A stretch of DNA of 64,000 nucleotides from Methylomonas aurea. Lineage in GTDB: Bacteria; Pseudomonadota; Gammaproteobacteria; Methylococcales; Methylomonadaceae. The stretch is taken from positions 62,001 to 126,000 of the forward strand of contig NZ_JANIBM010000003.1 in NCBI RefSeq assembly GCF_024505045.1, in the 5' to 3' direction. This document shows, piece after piece, positions 1-8,170 of this stretch (position 1 is the first letter of the stretch; each line of letters starts with the position of its first letter). The notes under the pieces are model-generated. The model was not told where the DNA came from, ran no database searches, and saw nothing but the letters and a program-made list of their open reading frames with translations. The position numbers and the translations under genes were made by a program.

Positions 1-401
1 AGCAACGCGGCTGCCATGGCTTGTGGCAGGCCGACGCTTATCTGCCGCGGCGGCGGGCCTTGTTGTTTTTGCTCGGCGACGGCCATTGGCCGACCGCGCA
101 ATTGCCCGCTTTATTGGCGAGCGTAGGCCGCCATGAACTGGTGCCGTTGTTGATCTGGGACGCCGCCGAATACCGCGCCTTGCCGGATTGGGGGTTGCTG
201 GCGCTGCAGGATCCGGAAAGCGGTCGCCGCCGGCGATTGTGGCTGCGGCCGTCCCTGAAACGGCGCATCGAGCTAGCCTACAGCCGGCGCCGGTGCCTGT
301 TGCAGCGCTTGTTTCGCGCCGCCGGCAGCGAACCGCTATTTATCGAACAGGGTTACCGGGTCGAACAATTCAATCGCTATTTCCTGGAGCGGGCAGCGTG
401 A
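1..401 (+). CDS. mxaS: MxaS, DUF58-family protein (C-terminal part)
   Basis: This is the 3' end of a gene that begins before the window; the reading frame is open from base 3 to the stop at 399-401. The roughly 130 residues match the C-terminal half of DUF58 proteins: an FLLGD strand, a switch to LVPLLIWD, then an acidic/Arg-rich segment around LQDPESG. In methylotrophs a DUF58 protein named MxaS lies between the MoxR-like ATPase MxaR and MxaA, and that is the order here. It is thought to help the MxaR chaperone mature methanol dehydrogenase, perhaps in calcium insertion. Its stop overlaps the GTG start of mxaA. The family call rests on both motif and context; the N-terminus is not visible. 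Confidence 0.82.
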   Translation, partial: QRGCHGLWQADAYLPRRRALLFLLGDGHWPTAQLPALLASVGRHELVPLLIWDAAEYRALPDWGLLALQDPESGRRRRLWLRPSLKRRIELAYSRRRCLLQRLFRAAGSEPLFIEQGYRVEQFNRYFLERAA

Positions 402-1312
402 AGCGGCGCCGATACCTAGTCAAAGTCTCGCGTTTGGCGGCGTTGGCGAGCGCGGCAACGTTGGCGGCGGCATGTGCCGGCGGCCCGAGTCGGCCGGTCG
501 AGGCCTTCAATCTGGAAACGCCGCGGCCGTTCGGTTATCAGATCGGCGATACCGTGCCGATGCGGATTCTGGTGCAGACCCGGCCCGGCGTGCAACTGCA
601 GGCGGCCAGCCTGCCCAAACCCGGCCCGCTGAACCGCTGGTTGAATCTGCGCCGGATCGAACTGGTCGAGGCCGGCGCCGACGCGTACCGGATCGACCTG
701 GAATACCAGGTGTTTTATGCGCCGCTGGAAGTGAAAGCCCTGACCATTCCCGGCTTTGCCTTGCGCTTCAGCCAATACGGCCAAACCGTCGAGGAAAGCG
801 TGCCGCCGTGGCAGTTCACGCTGGCGCCGTTGCGGGAATTGATCGCCCGGCAGGATGTCGACGGCGAATATTTACGGCCGGATCAACCGCCGGCCTTGTT
901 GTCGACCGCTGGCGTGCGCACCAATCTGGCATTGGCGCTGATGGCCGCGGCGGTGTTGGGCTTGAAGCTGGCGCGGCAGTACGGTTATCTGCCCTGGTTT
1001 GCCCGGCGCAGTCCGTTCAAAACCGCCGAAAAGCGTTTGCGTCGCTTGGCGCCGGCCGAATTGGCTGCCGGACTGGCGGCGTTGCACAGCGCGTTTAATG
1101 CGACTTACGGTGCACCGGTATTCGGTCATCGTTTGCCGGACTTTTTGCGGGCGCATCCCGAATTCGGCCAAATCCAATCCGAACTGGTCTGGTTTTTCGA
1201 TTACTCCAACCGGTTTTTCTTTGCCGTGCAGCCGGACTTGGCGAGCGCCGATTGCGAACGCCTGCAAAAACTGTGCGGCTGGTGCCGGGCCATAGAGCGG
1301 GGCAGCCGGTGA
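398..1312 (+). CDS. mxaA: MxaA, methanol dehydrogenase accessory protein
   Basis: About 304 residues from a GTG start at 398 that overlaps the mxaS stop (GTGA). The N-terminus has Arg/Lys residues, a hydrophobic stretch and an AAAC sequence, so it is an export signal and possibly a lipoprotein signal. The periplasmic part is followed by a hydrophobic segment near residues 170-190 and a cytoplasmic tail with charged repeats ending in a WFFDYSNRFFF motif. Size, topology and position between mxaS and mxaC fit MxaA, which is required for calcium insertion into methanol dehydrogenase in Methylobacterium. The longer frame that opens at 188 runs inside mxaS and is not used. Translational coupling to both neighbours indicates a single operon. 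Confidence 0.83.
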   Translation: MKRRRYLVKVSRLAALASAATLAAACAGGPSRPVEAFNLETPRPFGYQIGDTVPMRILVQTRPGVQLQAASLPKPGPLNRWLNLRRIELVEAGADAYRIDLEYQVFYAPLEVKALTIPGFALRFSQYGQTVEESVPPWQFTLAPLRELIARQDVDGEYLRPDQPPALLSTAGVRTNLALALMAAAVLGLKLARQYGYLPWFARRSPFKTAEKRLRRLAPAELAAGLAALHSAFNATYGAPVFGHRLPDFLRAHPEFGQIQSELVWFFDYSNRFFFAVQPDLASADCERLQKLCGWCRAIERGSR

Positions 1313-2292
1313 ATCTGGCCGTCGAACAACCCTGGCTACTGGCCGGCCTGCTGTTCTGCGCGTTGCCCCTGCTGCGCTACGGCCAGCGCGTGGCCGGCCA
1401 TCCGGCGTTGGACTTGATACCGGCGGACGGGCTATCGCTGGCGGTCGACGCCGCCATCCGGCTGCTGGGTGCGTTGGCCTTGGCGGGGCTGGTACTGGGG
1501 ATGGCCGGGATTTATCGCACCGAACAGCAGGTCGAGCGCATCGGCCACGGCGCGCATATCGTGTTGCTGCTGGACCGCAGCAACAGCATGGACCAGACCT
1601 TTGCCGGCACCGCCGCCGAAACCGGCGGCGCCGAGAGCAAGGCCGCCGCCGCCCGGCGTTTGCTGAGCCAATTCGTCGAGCGCCGCGAACACGATTTGAT
1701 CGGCGTCGCTGCTTACAGTACCTCGCCGCTATTCGTCACGCCGCTGACCGAGAACAAGCAGGCCGTAGCCGCCGCCATCGCCGCAACCGCGCGGCCGGCG
1801 CTGGCCTATACCAACGTCAGCAAGGGTTTGGCGCTGGCCTTATCCTACTTCGACCAACGCCCGGCGGTCGGCGCCCGTATCGTTTTGTTGGTGTCGGACG
1901 GCGCCGCGGTGATCGATCCGGACAGCGAAGCCAAGCTCAGAGAATTGTTTCAGCGCCAGCAGGTGCGCTTGTACTGGGTGTTTTTACGCACCGCCAATAG
2001 CCCAGGCCTGTTCGACCAGCCGAGCGATCCGCGCGACGACAACGCCCAGGCCATGCCGGAGCGCTATTTGCATTTGTTTTTTTCCAGCCTGCACATTCCC
2101 TATCAGGCCTACCAAGCGGAAGACCCCGGCGCGATGCGGCAGGCGATCGAGGATATCAACCGGCTGGAACAGCAACCGCTACATTATTTCGAGCGGATTC
2201 CGAAGCAGGATTTGGCGCCGCTGTGCTACCGCAGCGCGGCGTTGCTGCTGTTACTCCTGATCGCTGTTAAAGCTTGCGAGGCCAAATGTTAA
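1309..2292 (+). CDS. mxaC: MxaC, von Willebrand factor A domain membrane protein
   Basis: About 327 residues; the GTG at 1309 overlaps the mxaA stop. Two hydrophobic segments lie near residues 9-25 and 52-75, then a von Willebrand A domain starts near residue 83 with a complete MIDAS start (DRSNS) and a conserved SDG further on. A leucine-rich segment at the C-terminus (about 307-320) is a third membrane anchor. This BatA/BatB-like layout fits MxaC of the methanol dehydrogenase cluster, thought to act with MxaL and MxaK in the membrane during enzyme maturation. The gene overlaps mxaK by 7 bases. The exact biochemical role of MxaC is not established. Confidence 0.83.
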   Translation: MNLAVEQPWLLAGLLFCALPLLRYGQRVAGHPALDLIPADGLSLAVDAAIRLLGALALAGLVLGMAGIYRTEQQVERIGHGAHIVLLLDRSNSMDQTFAGTAAETGGAESKAAAARRLLSQFVERREHDLIGVAAYSTSPLFVTPLTENKQAVAAAIAATARPALAYTNVSKGLALALSYFDQRPAVGARIVLLVSDGAAVIDPDSEAKLRELFQRQQVRLYWVFLRTANSPGLFDQPSDPRDDNAQAMPERYLHLFFSSLHIPYQAYQAEDPGAMRQAIEDINRLEQQPLHYFERIPKQDLAPLCYRSAALLLLLLIAVKACEAKC

Positions 2293-2852
2293 TCCGACGC
2301 ATCAAACACGGTTTTTGGTGGACCGCGCTGGCCGCGGCACTGGCGGTGGCACTGAGCCAGGCCTGGCTCTGGGCCGGGATTGCCGGGCAAAACCGGCTGA
2401 TCGGGCAGTTGCTGGCCGGACGCGATGTCGCGGTCGAGGATTTCGCCAATGCCGATCCGGCGCTGCGACTGGCGCGGGCGGTGTATTTACGCAAAGCCGG
2501 GCGTTACGACGATGCGTTGGCGACCTTGAACCTGTTGTTGCAGCAGGCGCCGCCGGCCTTGCGCGCTCAGGCCCGCTACAATCTGGGCAATCTGTATCTG
2601 ACCCAGGCCCAGGAAAAGTTGAAGGCAGGCGGTGTCGATAGTGCGACGCCGCTGGTCGGCTTGGCCAAGCAGGCCTATCGCGAGGCGCTGGCCGCCGACC
2701 CCGGCTTTTGGGATGCCAAATACAATCTGGAAGTGGCGATGCGTTTGCTGCCGGAAATGGACCGGATCAACAGCGGCAATCAGGAAGACGACGGTTCGCA
2801 AAAGTCCGAGCTGTGGACTTCGTTGCCGGGCTTTCCGCGCGGATTGCCGTAA
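2286..2852 (+). CDS. mxaK: MxaK, TPR-like membrane protein
   Basis: About 188 residues from the ATG at 2286, inside the end of mxaC; a TTG at 2274 in the same frame is a weaker alternative. One membrane segment (about residues 10-32) precedes a tetratricopeptide-like region with repeated A-x-Y-N-L-G-N and A-A-D-P-x-F-W-D-A-K-Y-N-L patterns, and the protein ends in a short LPGFPRGLP tail. A small TPR protein between mxaC and mxaL matches MxaK, an assembly factor for methanol dehydrogenase activity. The family is poorly conserved, so the name depends heavily on the gene order. Confidence 0.8.
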   Translation: MLIRRIKHGFWWTALAAALAVALSQAWLWAGIAGQNRLIGQLLAGRDVAVEDFANADPALRLARAVYLRKAGRYDDALATLNLLLQQAPPALRAQARYNLGNLYLTQAQEKLKAGGVDSATPLVGLAKQAYREALAADPGFWDAKYNLEVAMRLLPEMDRINSGNQEDDGSQKSELWTSLPGFPRGLP

Positions 2853-2923
2853 TGCCTAGCTTCAGGTTGGAACATGGCATTCGCTAATCCAGTCGCTAGG
2901 TTTCCCAGCCGGAGCTATTGCCA

Positions 2924-3850
2924 ATGACGCTAGTGAAGGATTTTCGTTTCTGGCTGTTGGCCGCGGCGCTGGGTCTGGCCCTGATCGCTGCGGCCGGGCC
3001 GACCCGCGTCGCCCGCCAGCCCTTGTACCGGTTGGTATTCGTCGTCGACATCACCCGCAGCATGAACACCGAGGACTACCAGAGCGACGGCCAGCCCGTC
3101 AGCCGGCTGGAGTTCGTCAAACAGACCCTGCGCCGACAACTGCTGGCCTTGCCCTGCCAATCGCAAGTGGGTTTGGGCGTGTTTACCGAACGGCGTTCGG
3201 TGGTGTTGTTCGAGCCGATCGAAGTCTGTGCCGGCTTTGCCGAAATCGATGCGGCCATCGCCGCGTTGGATTGGCGCATGGCCTGGGCCGCGGACAGCCG
3301 CATCGCCTCCGGCCTGGCATCGACGCTGGAAGCCTTCAAAAACAGCCGGGATAGTTTGGTATTTTTCAGCGACGGCCAGGAAGCGCCGCCGCCGAATCCG
3401 CGCTACCAGCCGGATTTGACCGTATTCAAAGGTCAGGTCAAGGGCTTGATCGTCGGCGTCGGCGGCGACCAGGCGGCGCCGATTCCGAAATTCGATGCCA
3501 ACGGCAAGCGTTTGGGGTTTTACCGGCCGGAAGACGTACCGCACCGCTCCACCTTCGGCGAGTCCGATTTGAATCCGGAAAAAATCGAAGGCTACGACGC
3601 CCGCAACGCGCCGTTCGGCAGTCGGGCAGTGAGCGGCGACGAGCATTTGAGCCGCTTGCACGAGGACTATCTGCGTAAACTGGCCGGCGACAGCGGCTTG
3701 CGCTATCAGCGCTTGACCGACACGGGCAGCCTGGGCGTAGCGCTGCAAGACTCCGGGTTTGCCGAACCCGGGCAGGCCGAAACCGGCATCGCCTGGCAAT
3801 TTGCCGGGTTAGCCGTATTGGCGTTGGCGGCGCTGTACTGGCGGAACTAA
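2924..3850 (+). CDS. mxaL: MxaL, von Willebrand factor A domain protein
   Basis: About 308 residues. The ATG at 2924 is chosen because GGAG at 2911-2914 sits nine bases upstream; a TTG at 2918 is possible. A signal-anchor at residues 8-27 leads into a von Willebrand A domain with the metal site DITRS near residue 42 and FFSDGQ later; a C-terminal membrane segment (about 286-305) ends the protein. This fits MxaL, the second VWA protein of the mxa cluster. It is the last gene of the operon here: the next gene is on the opposite strand, so mxaD and the genes that follow it in some methylotrophs are absent at this place. A 71-base gap separates it from mxaK, unlike the overlaps upstream. Confidence 0.82.
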   Translation: MTLVKDFRFWLLAAALGLALIAAAGPTRVARQPLYRLVFVVDITRSMNTEDYQSDGQPVSRLEFVKQTLRRQLLALPCQSQVGLGVFTERRSVVLFEPIEVCAGFAEIDAAIAALDWRMAWAADSRIASGLASTLEAFKNSRDSLVFFSDGQEAPPPNPRYQPDLTVFKGQVKGLIVGVGGDQAAPIPKFDANGKRLGFYRPEDVPHRSTFGESDLNPEKIEGYDARNAPFGSRAVSGDEHLSRLHEDYLRKLAGDSGLRYQRLTDTGSLGVALQDSGFAEPGQAETGIAWQFAGLAVLALAALYWRN

Positions 3851-3853
3851 GGC

Positions 3854-4987
3854 TTAGTCAGCCGGCGGGCAGTCGGCGGCAATCGTCAAGGCGCGGCCGA
3901 TTTCGTCCAGAGAATTGTAAAAATGCGGCGAGAAACGCACGCCGCCGCCGCGCAAGGCGCAGACCACGCCATGTTGTTGCAGATGCCGGTACAGCGTCTC
4001 GTTACCGGCTTGGCGGTGTTTGAACACGACGATGCCGGACTTCAGTCTGGGCGCCGCTTCGGAAAGCAACAACAGATTCGGCTGGTTGCGGATGGCGTGG
4101 CGTAAAAAGTCGCTGCGTTCCAGTACCAGCGTTTCCACCGTTGCCATCCCGGTTTCCAATAACAACGACAGGCTGGCCGACAGGGCGTGAATGCCCAGCA
4201 TGTTCGGACTGCCGCATTCGAAGCGGCGCGCGCTCGGGTGAATCTCCCAGGGCCGGTTCTCGTAATTGTGGGTGTCCTTCATCATATGCCAGCCGTACTG
4301 GCTCAAACTCAGCCGCTCCCTCGCCTCAGGTGTCGTGTAAAACACGCCCAAGCCCTCCGGGCCGAACAGCCATTTGTGGCCGTCCGCCATCGCAAAATCG
4401 GCCTGGCAGGCCTGCACGTCGAATTGCACCGCTCCCAGGCTTTGAATCGCGTCGACGCAAAATAAAATACCGCGCCGCTTGCAAAATTCGCCGATACGCT
4501 CCAAATCCATTCTGAGGCCGGAGCCGAACTGGATCGAACTGACGGTCAGCAGCCGTGTGTTTTGGTCCACCAGCGCAAACAGCGCGTCTTCCGGTGTCGC
4601 CGCGCTGCGCAGGTCGGCCTCGCGGAATTCCACGCCCTGGGCCGCCAGGGCTTGCCAGGGCAGGCGGTTGGAGGGGAATTCCTCGTTGCTGGAGACGATG
4701 TTGTCGCCGGCTTGCCAAGGTAGGCCGCAGGCCACGAACGACAGCGCCTCCGAGGTGTTTTTGACCAGAGCGATGTCGTCGGCCGCAGCCGCGTTGAGCA
4801 ATTCCTTGAACTGGCGCCGAATCAGCAATTCCTTTTTCAGCCAATCCGGGTAGTAATGCGAACCCCAGTCGCGGTTTTGTTCGGCAAAGGCGATGACGGC
4901 GGCACTGGTGCGTTTCGGCCACGGCGCCACGGCGGCATGGTTCAAGTAGATCAACTCATCGCTGAGTGGGAATTCGGGATGTTTCAT
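3854..4987 (-). CDS. Class V aminotransferase (cysteine desulfurase-like PLP enzyme)
   Basis: A 377-residue fold-type I PLP enzyme. It opens with the class V motif YLNHAAVAP, has a VDAIQS segment in which D179 and Q182 would hold the PLP ring, and the Schiff-base lysine K205 in ADGHKWLFGP. An Arg-binding tail motif (GGGVRFSPHFYN) near the C-terminus fits the family. Relatives are annotated as cysteine desulfurases, selenocysteine lyases or isopenicillin-N epimerase-like proteins; nothing here settles the substrate. No Fe-S assembly genes are nearby and the usual SufS/IscS cysteine loop is not evident, so a dedicated Fe-S role is doubtful. It converges on mxaL with only three bases between the two stops. 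Confidence 0.82.
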   Translation of the reverse strand: MKHPEFPLSDELIYLNHAAVAPWPKRTSAAVIAFAEQNRDWGSHYYPDWLKKELLIRRQFKELLNAAAADDIALVKNTSEALSFVACGLPWQAGDNIVSSNEEFPSNRLPWQALAAQGVEFREADLRSAATPEDALFALVDQNTRLLTVSSIQFGSGLRMDLERIGEFCKRRGILFCVDAIQSLGAVQFDVQACQADFAMADGHKWLFGPEGLGVFYTTPEARERLSLSQYGWHMMKDTHNYENRPWEIHPSARRFECGSPNMLGIHALSASLSLLLETGMATVETLVLERSDFLRHAIRNQPNLLLLSEAAPRLKSGIVVFKHRQAGNETLYRHLQQHGVVCALRGGGVRFSPHFYNSLDEIGRALTIAADCPPAD

Positions 4988-5217
4988 GATCGGCGTTCCG
5001 GCTGGAGGAAAAAATGCCTCGCGAACGGGCTACGGGGCGCTTGGGTTGCCGCCAATCATAACGGGGCCGGCGCCGCAAATTCAATCGCTTGTCCCATGCG
5101 GCCGGCGCCCGGTAACAGCCGAACTCGGTCAAGCCGTGTTATAAAACATCCGTGCGTTGCGGTAATTGCATTCCGGCCGCAGCCAATCGTGTCAATTTAT
5201 TTTTTCGTAATTTACAA

Positions 5218-6753
5218 ATGATGGAATTAATTTGGGTCAGCGCAGCGTACCTGACCGGTCTGGTCGCCAGTCGGCTGTCTTTTCCACCCCTGGTGGGTTA
5301 TCTGGCTGCCGGTTACGCGCTCAACGCGCTCGGCGTCGCGCCGTTGGCCGATCTGAACCACATCGCCGAGATCGGCATCGAGTTGCTGTTGTTTTCGGTG
5401 GGATTGAAATTGAAACCGGCGTCTTTGATCCGCCGCGAGGTGGTCAGCGTCGGCGGCGCCCACTTGCTGATGACGACGCTGATTTCGGGTCTGGTGTTTT
5501 TTTGGTTGGAACAACATATCACTGGCGGCTTGGTGCTGGGCGTTAGTCTGGCTTTTTCCAGTACCGTGCTGGCGATAAAGGTGCTGGAGGACAACGGCGA
5601 ATTGTCGTCGCTGCACGGCCGCGACGTGATGAGCATTCTGATTTTGCAGGATATCGTTGCGATCGGCCTGCTGGCGGTGGCGGAGAGAAAGCAGCCGACG
5701 CAATGGGCGTTGGCCCTGTTCCTGTTGCCATTGTTGCGGCCGTTGGCGCATCGGATATTGGCCGCCAGCCGCTCCTCCGAATTGTTGTTGCTGTTGGGCG
5801 TGACGTTGGCCTTGGCCGGCGGCGTCGCGGCTGAGCGTTCGGGCATTTCCGCCGACATCGGCGCGCTACTGACCGGCGTGATGCTGGCCAACCACACCAA
5901 AATCAACGAATTGGCCGACCGTTTGTGGGGCTTGAAGGAACTGTTCCTGGTGGCGTTTTTTCTGCAGATCGGCGTCAGCGATTTGCCGAGCCGGGAGCAG
6001 GTGTTCATGGCCTTGCAATTGTTGGCTCTGCTGCCGGTTCAAGGCGTATTGTTTTTCGGGCTGTTCCTGTTCGCCGGCCTGCGCGCCCGTACCGCCTTCG
6101 TCTCGACGCTGGCCTTGACCACCTATAGCGAATTCGCCTTGATTACCACCCGAGCCGTGGTCGACGCCAAACTGCTGCCGGCCGAGTGGAATGCGGTCAT
6201 CAGTCTGGCGGTGGCCGGCTCGCTGGCGATCGCGGCGCCGCTGAACCGCTACTCGCATAGTTTGTTTTCCTGGTTCGAGCCGTTTCTGGTGCGCTTCGAA
6301 AAGAAAACCGGCAATCCCGACCGGCTGCCGGAATCATTCGGCGTCGCCGAGTGGCTGGTGATCGGCATGGGCCGGACCGGCGTGTCGGCCTACCAGGCCT
6401 TGTCGGCCCAGGATCAGCGGGTGGTCGGTCTGGACGCCGACCCCACCGTTTTGGAGAATCTGTTAGCTGATGGGCGGCGCGTGGTCTACGGCGATGCCGA
6501 GGACAGCGAATTGTGGAGCGGGCTGCGCCTGGAGCGGATGAAGGGCATCGTCATCACGGTGCCGGACGTCGAGACCCGGCTGCTGGCGATCAGCCAGTTG
6601 CGCAAACGCGGGTTCAAGGGACAGATCGGCACCCTGTGCTACCACTACGACGAAGAGCAGGAACTGAAGCGAAACGGCGCCGACTTTGTGATCCATCCGC
6701 TGGTGGAGGCCGGCAACCAACTGGCCCGCCATATGCTGGCGGGGACGGACTGA
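5218..6753 (+). CDS. KefB/KefC-type cation:proton antiporter (CPA2) with TrkA-N domain
   Basis: About 511 residues. Two adjacent ATGs (5218, 5221) are possible starts; the longer frame from 5152 begins in non-coding sequence. Residues 5-375 form a dozen hydrophobic helices typical of the Na+/H+ exchanger fold, including FSVGLKLKP and the FSSTVLAIKVLEDNGE signature. A Rossmann-like TrkA-N domain follows (about 395-511) with the nucleotide motif GMGRTG and acidic VVGLDADPTVLENL. Such proteins export K+ or Na+ against protons, with NAD(H) or another nucleotide sensed by the TrkA-N part. There is no KefF/KefG-like partner gene beside it, so glutathione gating cannot be claimed. It stands alone as a single-gene unit. 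Confidence 0.88.
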   Translation: MMELIWVSAAYLTGLVASRLSFPPLVGYLAAGYALNALGVAPLADLNHIAEIGIELLLFSVGLKLKPASLIRREVVSVGGAHLLMTTLISGLVFFWLEQHITGGLVLGVSLAFSSTVLAIKVLEDNGELSSLHGRDVMSILILQDIVAIGLLAVAERKQPTQWALALFLLPLLRPLAHRILAASRSSELLLLLGVTLALAGGVAAERSGISADIGALLTGVMLANHTKINELADRLWGLKELFLVAFFLQIGVSDLPSREQVFMALQLLALLPVQGVLFFGLFLFAGLRARTAFVSTLALTTYSEFALITTRAVVDAKLLPAEWNAVISLAVAGSLAIAAPLNRYSHSLFSWFEPFLVRFEKKTGNPDRLPESFGVAEWLVIGMGRTGVSAYQALSAQDQRVVGLDADPTVLENLLADGRRVVYGDAEDSELWSGLRLERMKGIVITVPDVETRLLAISQLRKRGFKGQIGTLCYHYDEEQELKRNGADFVIHPLVEAGNQLARHMLAGTD

Positions 6754-7082
6754 GCGCCGGGGCAGGGATTGCTCGGTTGTCGCTTTGAGTTTGGCAATCG
6801 CGTGTCGACAATCGCTGGCCAAACCGCGCTTCTGACGAGACGTTCTGCCGCCGTTGCCGCGGCCGGGACAGGAAAGGCCGCTGCCCGCCAGCGGTGCCGA
6901 GCGGGGGGGCGGAGGCGTCTCTTTAATGTGATGGATCTAATGCTTTGGCCCAATATATTGGAATCTTGTCACGTTTTTAGTACAAAATTGTTGACAAAAA
7001 TCCTCAGTAGTATTCTGTAAATTTCTGTACTAGTCTTTCTTCGCCGGATGCTAATTGCCAAATTTTCAGCGGAGATAAGACT
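6754..7082. other. Intergenic region, 329 bp
   Basis: No convincing gene. The left part is GC-rich and featureless; the last 130 bases are markedly AT-rich and hold a possible promoter and two interlocking inverted repeats ahead of the papain-like protease gene (listed separately). Confidence 0.6.
6966..7032 (+). promoter_or_regulatory. Candidate promoter/operator region of the C1 protease gene
   Basis: TTGACA at 6991-6996 is a perfect -35-like hexamer; the best -10 candidates are TATTCT at 7011 (14-base spacer, short) or TCTGTA at 7014 (17-base spacer, weak match). TTGTCA (6966) and TGACAA (6992) form one inverted repeat, and TAGTACA (6978) with TGTACTA (7026) another, so an operator covering the -35 is plausible. 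No transcription start is known. Confidence 0.35.
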
Positions 7083-7955
7083 ATGAAAGCAAAAAATTTA
7101 AATATCGGCCTGGGATGGATGAGGGATTTGCCCGACGTCCGCGATTATTCGCCCGAGCATGAAAAAATCAAGCCGATGCTCAAAAAGCTGAATGTACTTT
7201 CGGCACCCGCAACGTTGGCCGCCAGCATCGATTTGAGAGCTTGGTGCGCCCCCATCGAAGACCAAGGCGCGTTGGGCTCTTGTACCGCCAACGCCGGTGT
7301 CGGCATGATCGAGTTCTACGAAAAAAGAGCCTTCGGGACGTGGCTCGACGCTTCGCGCTTATTTCTTTACAAAGCCACGCGCAATCTGCTCGGCTGGACC
7401 GGCGATAGCGGGGCCTATTTGCGGACCACAATGGGTGCGATGGCTTTGTTTGGCGTGCCGCCGGAAAAATATTGGCCTTATGACATCGAGGATTTCGATG
7501 TTGAGCCATCCGCGTTCTTGTACGCTTTCGCCCAGTCCTTCCAATCGATTAACTACTATCGGCTGGACCCGCCCGGCATCTCGCCGAAAGATCTGCTGAT
7601 TCGGATCAAAACCAATCTGGCCGGCAACATGCCGGCGATGTTCGGTTTTCCGGTTTACGACTCCTATAAACAAGCTGACGCTAACGGCAAAATCCCTTTT
7701 CCGTGCCCGAAGGATAAATTGGTCGGCGGCCATGCCGTGGTGGCGGTCGGCTACGACGATGCCATGAAAGTCAAGAACGCCAATTGCGGGTCAGCCACGA
7801 CAGGCGCTTTATTAATCCGCAACTCGTGGGGAAGCGATTGGGGCGACAAAGGCTACGGTTGGCTGCCGTACGACTACGTGCTGAAAGGCCTGGCGGTCGA
7901 TTGGTGGAGTTTGCTCAAGCACGAATATCTGGAGACCAAGAACTTTGGCCTGTGA
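7083..7955 (+). CDS. Papain-like cysteine protease (peptidase C1 family)
   Basis: A 290-residue protein with the whole papain catalytic set: Q61 and C67 in EDQGALGSCTANA, H217 in GGHAVVAVGYDD, and N247 in IRNSWGSDWG. The early DxRDYSP motif and the SIDLRAW segment match the bacterial C1A subgroup often found in phages and environmental bacteria. There is no signal peptide and no long inhibitory prodomain, so it is either cytoplasmic, exported by another route, or released by lysis. GGAG at 7071-7074 lies nine bases before the ATG. It precedes an M4 metalloprotease and a subtilase on the same strand, although 215 bases separate it from the first of these. Substrate unknown. Confidence 0.88.
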   Translation: MKAKNLNIGLGWMRDLPDVRDYSPEHEKIKPMLKKLNVLSAPATLAASIDLRAWCAPIEDQGALGSCTANAGVGMIEFYEKRAFGTWLDASRLFLYKATRNLLGWTGDSGAYLRTTMGAMALFGVPPEKYWPYDIEDFDVEPSAFLYAFAQSFQSINYYRLDPPGISPKDLLIRIKTNLAGNMPAMFGFPVYDSYKQADANGKIPFPCPKDKLVGGHAVVAVGYDDAMKVKNANCGSATTGALLIRNSWGSDWGDKGYGWLPYDYVLKGLAVDWWSLLKHEYLETKNFGL

Positions 7956-7977
7956 TGCATTGCCGAGTCATCGCCAT

Positions 7978-8056
7978 GCAGCGTAAATAAGCCTCCATCC
8001 GAGCCCTTTTGGCGTTGAGGCTAGCGACGGAGTGCCGTCGGCAGCCGGATTCAGGC
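7978..8056 (+). promoter_or_regulatory. Structured leader upstream of the M4 protease gene
   Basis: AGCCTC near 7991 can pair with GAGGCT near 8017, and the next bases form a perfect hairpin CGACGG-AGTG-CCGTCG followed by GCAGCCGGATTC. The last part resembles the 3' half of GEMM-type c-di-GMP riboswitches, but the conserved 5' core of that class is not visible, so this is only a structured element of unknown role. Confidence 0.25.
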
Positions 8057-8170
8057 AGAAGCGCTCATCCTTTGAACCACAATCGTCCGGTATTTTCAGC
8101 TTAAACAAGGAGATAGTTCGGAAGTTGATAACGCCCATTCCAAATAATAACTACATACCAGGAGTGCGTT

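Noticed and set aside
7978-8056. Firm call of a c-di-GMP riboswitch
   Set aside because: The conserved 5' core (GGCAAACC and GGGACGCAAAGCC types) is not visible; only the last part looks similar.
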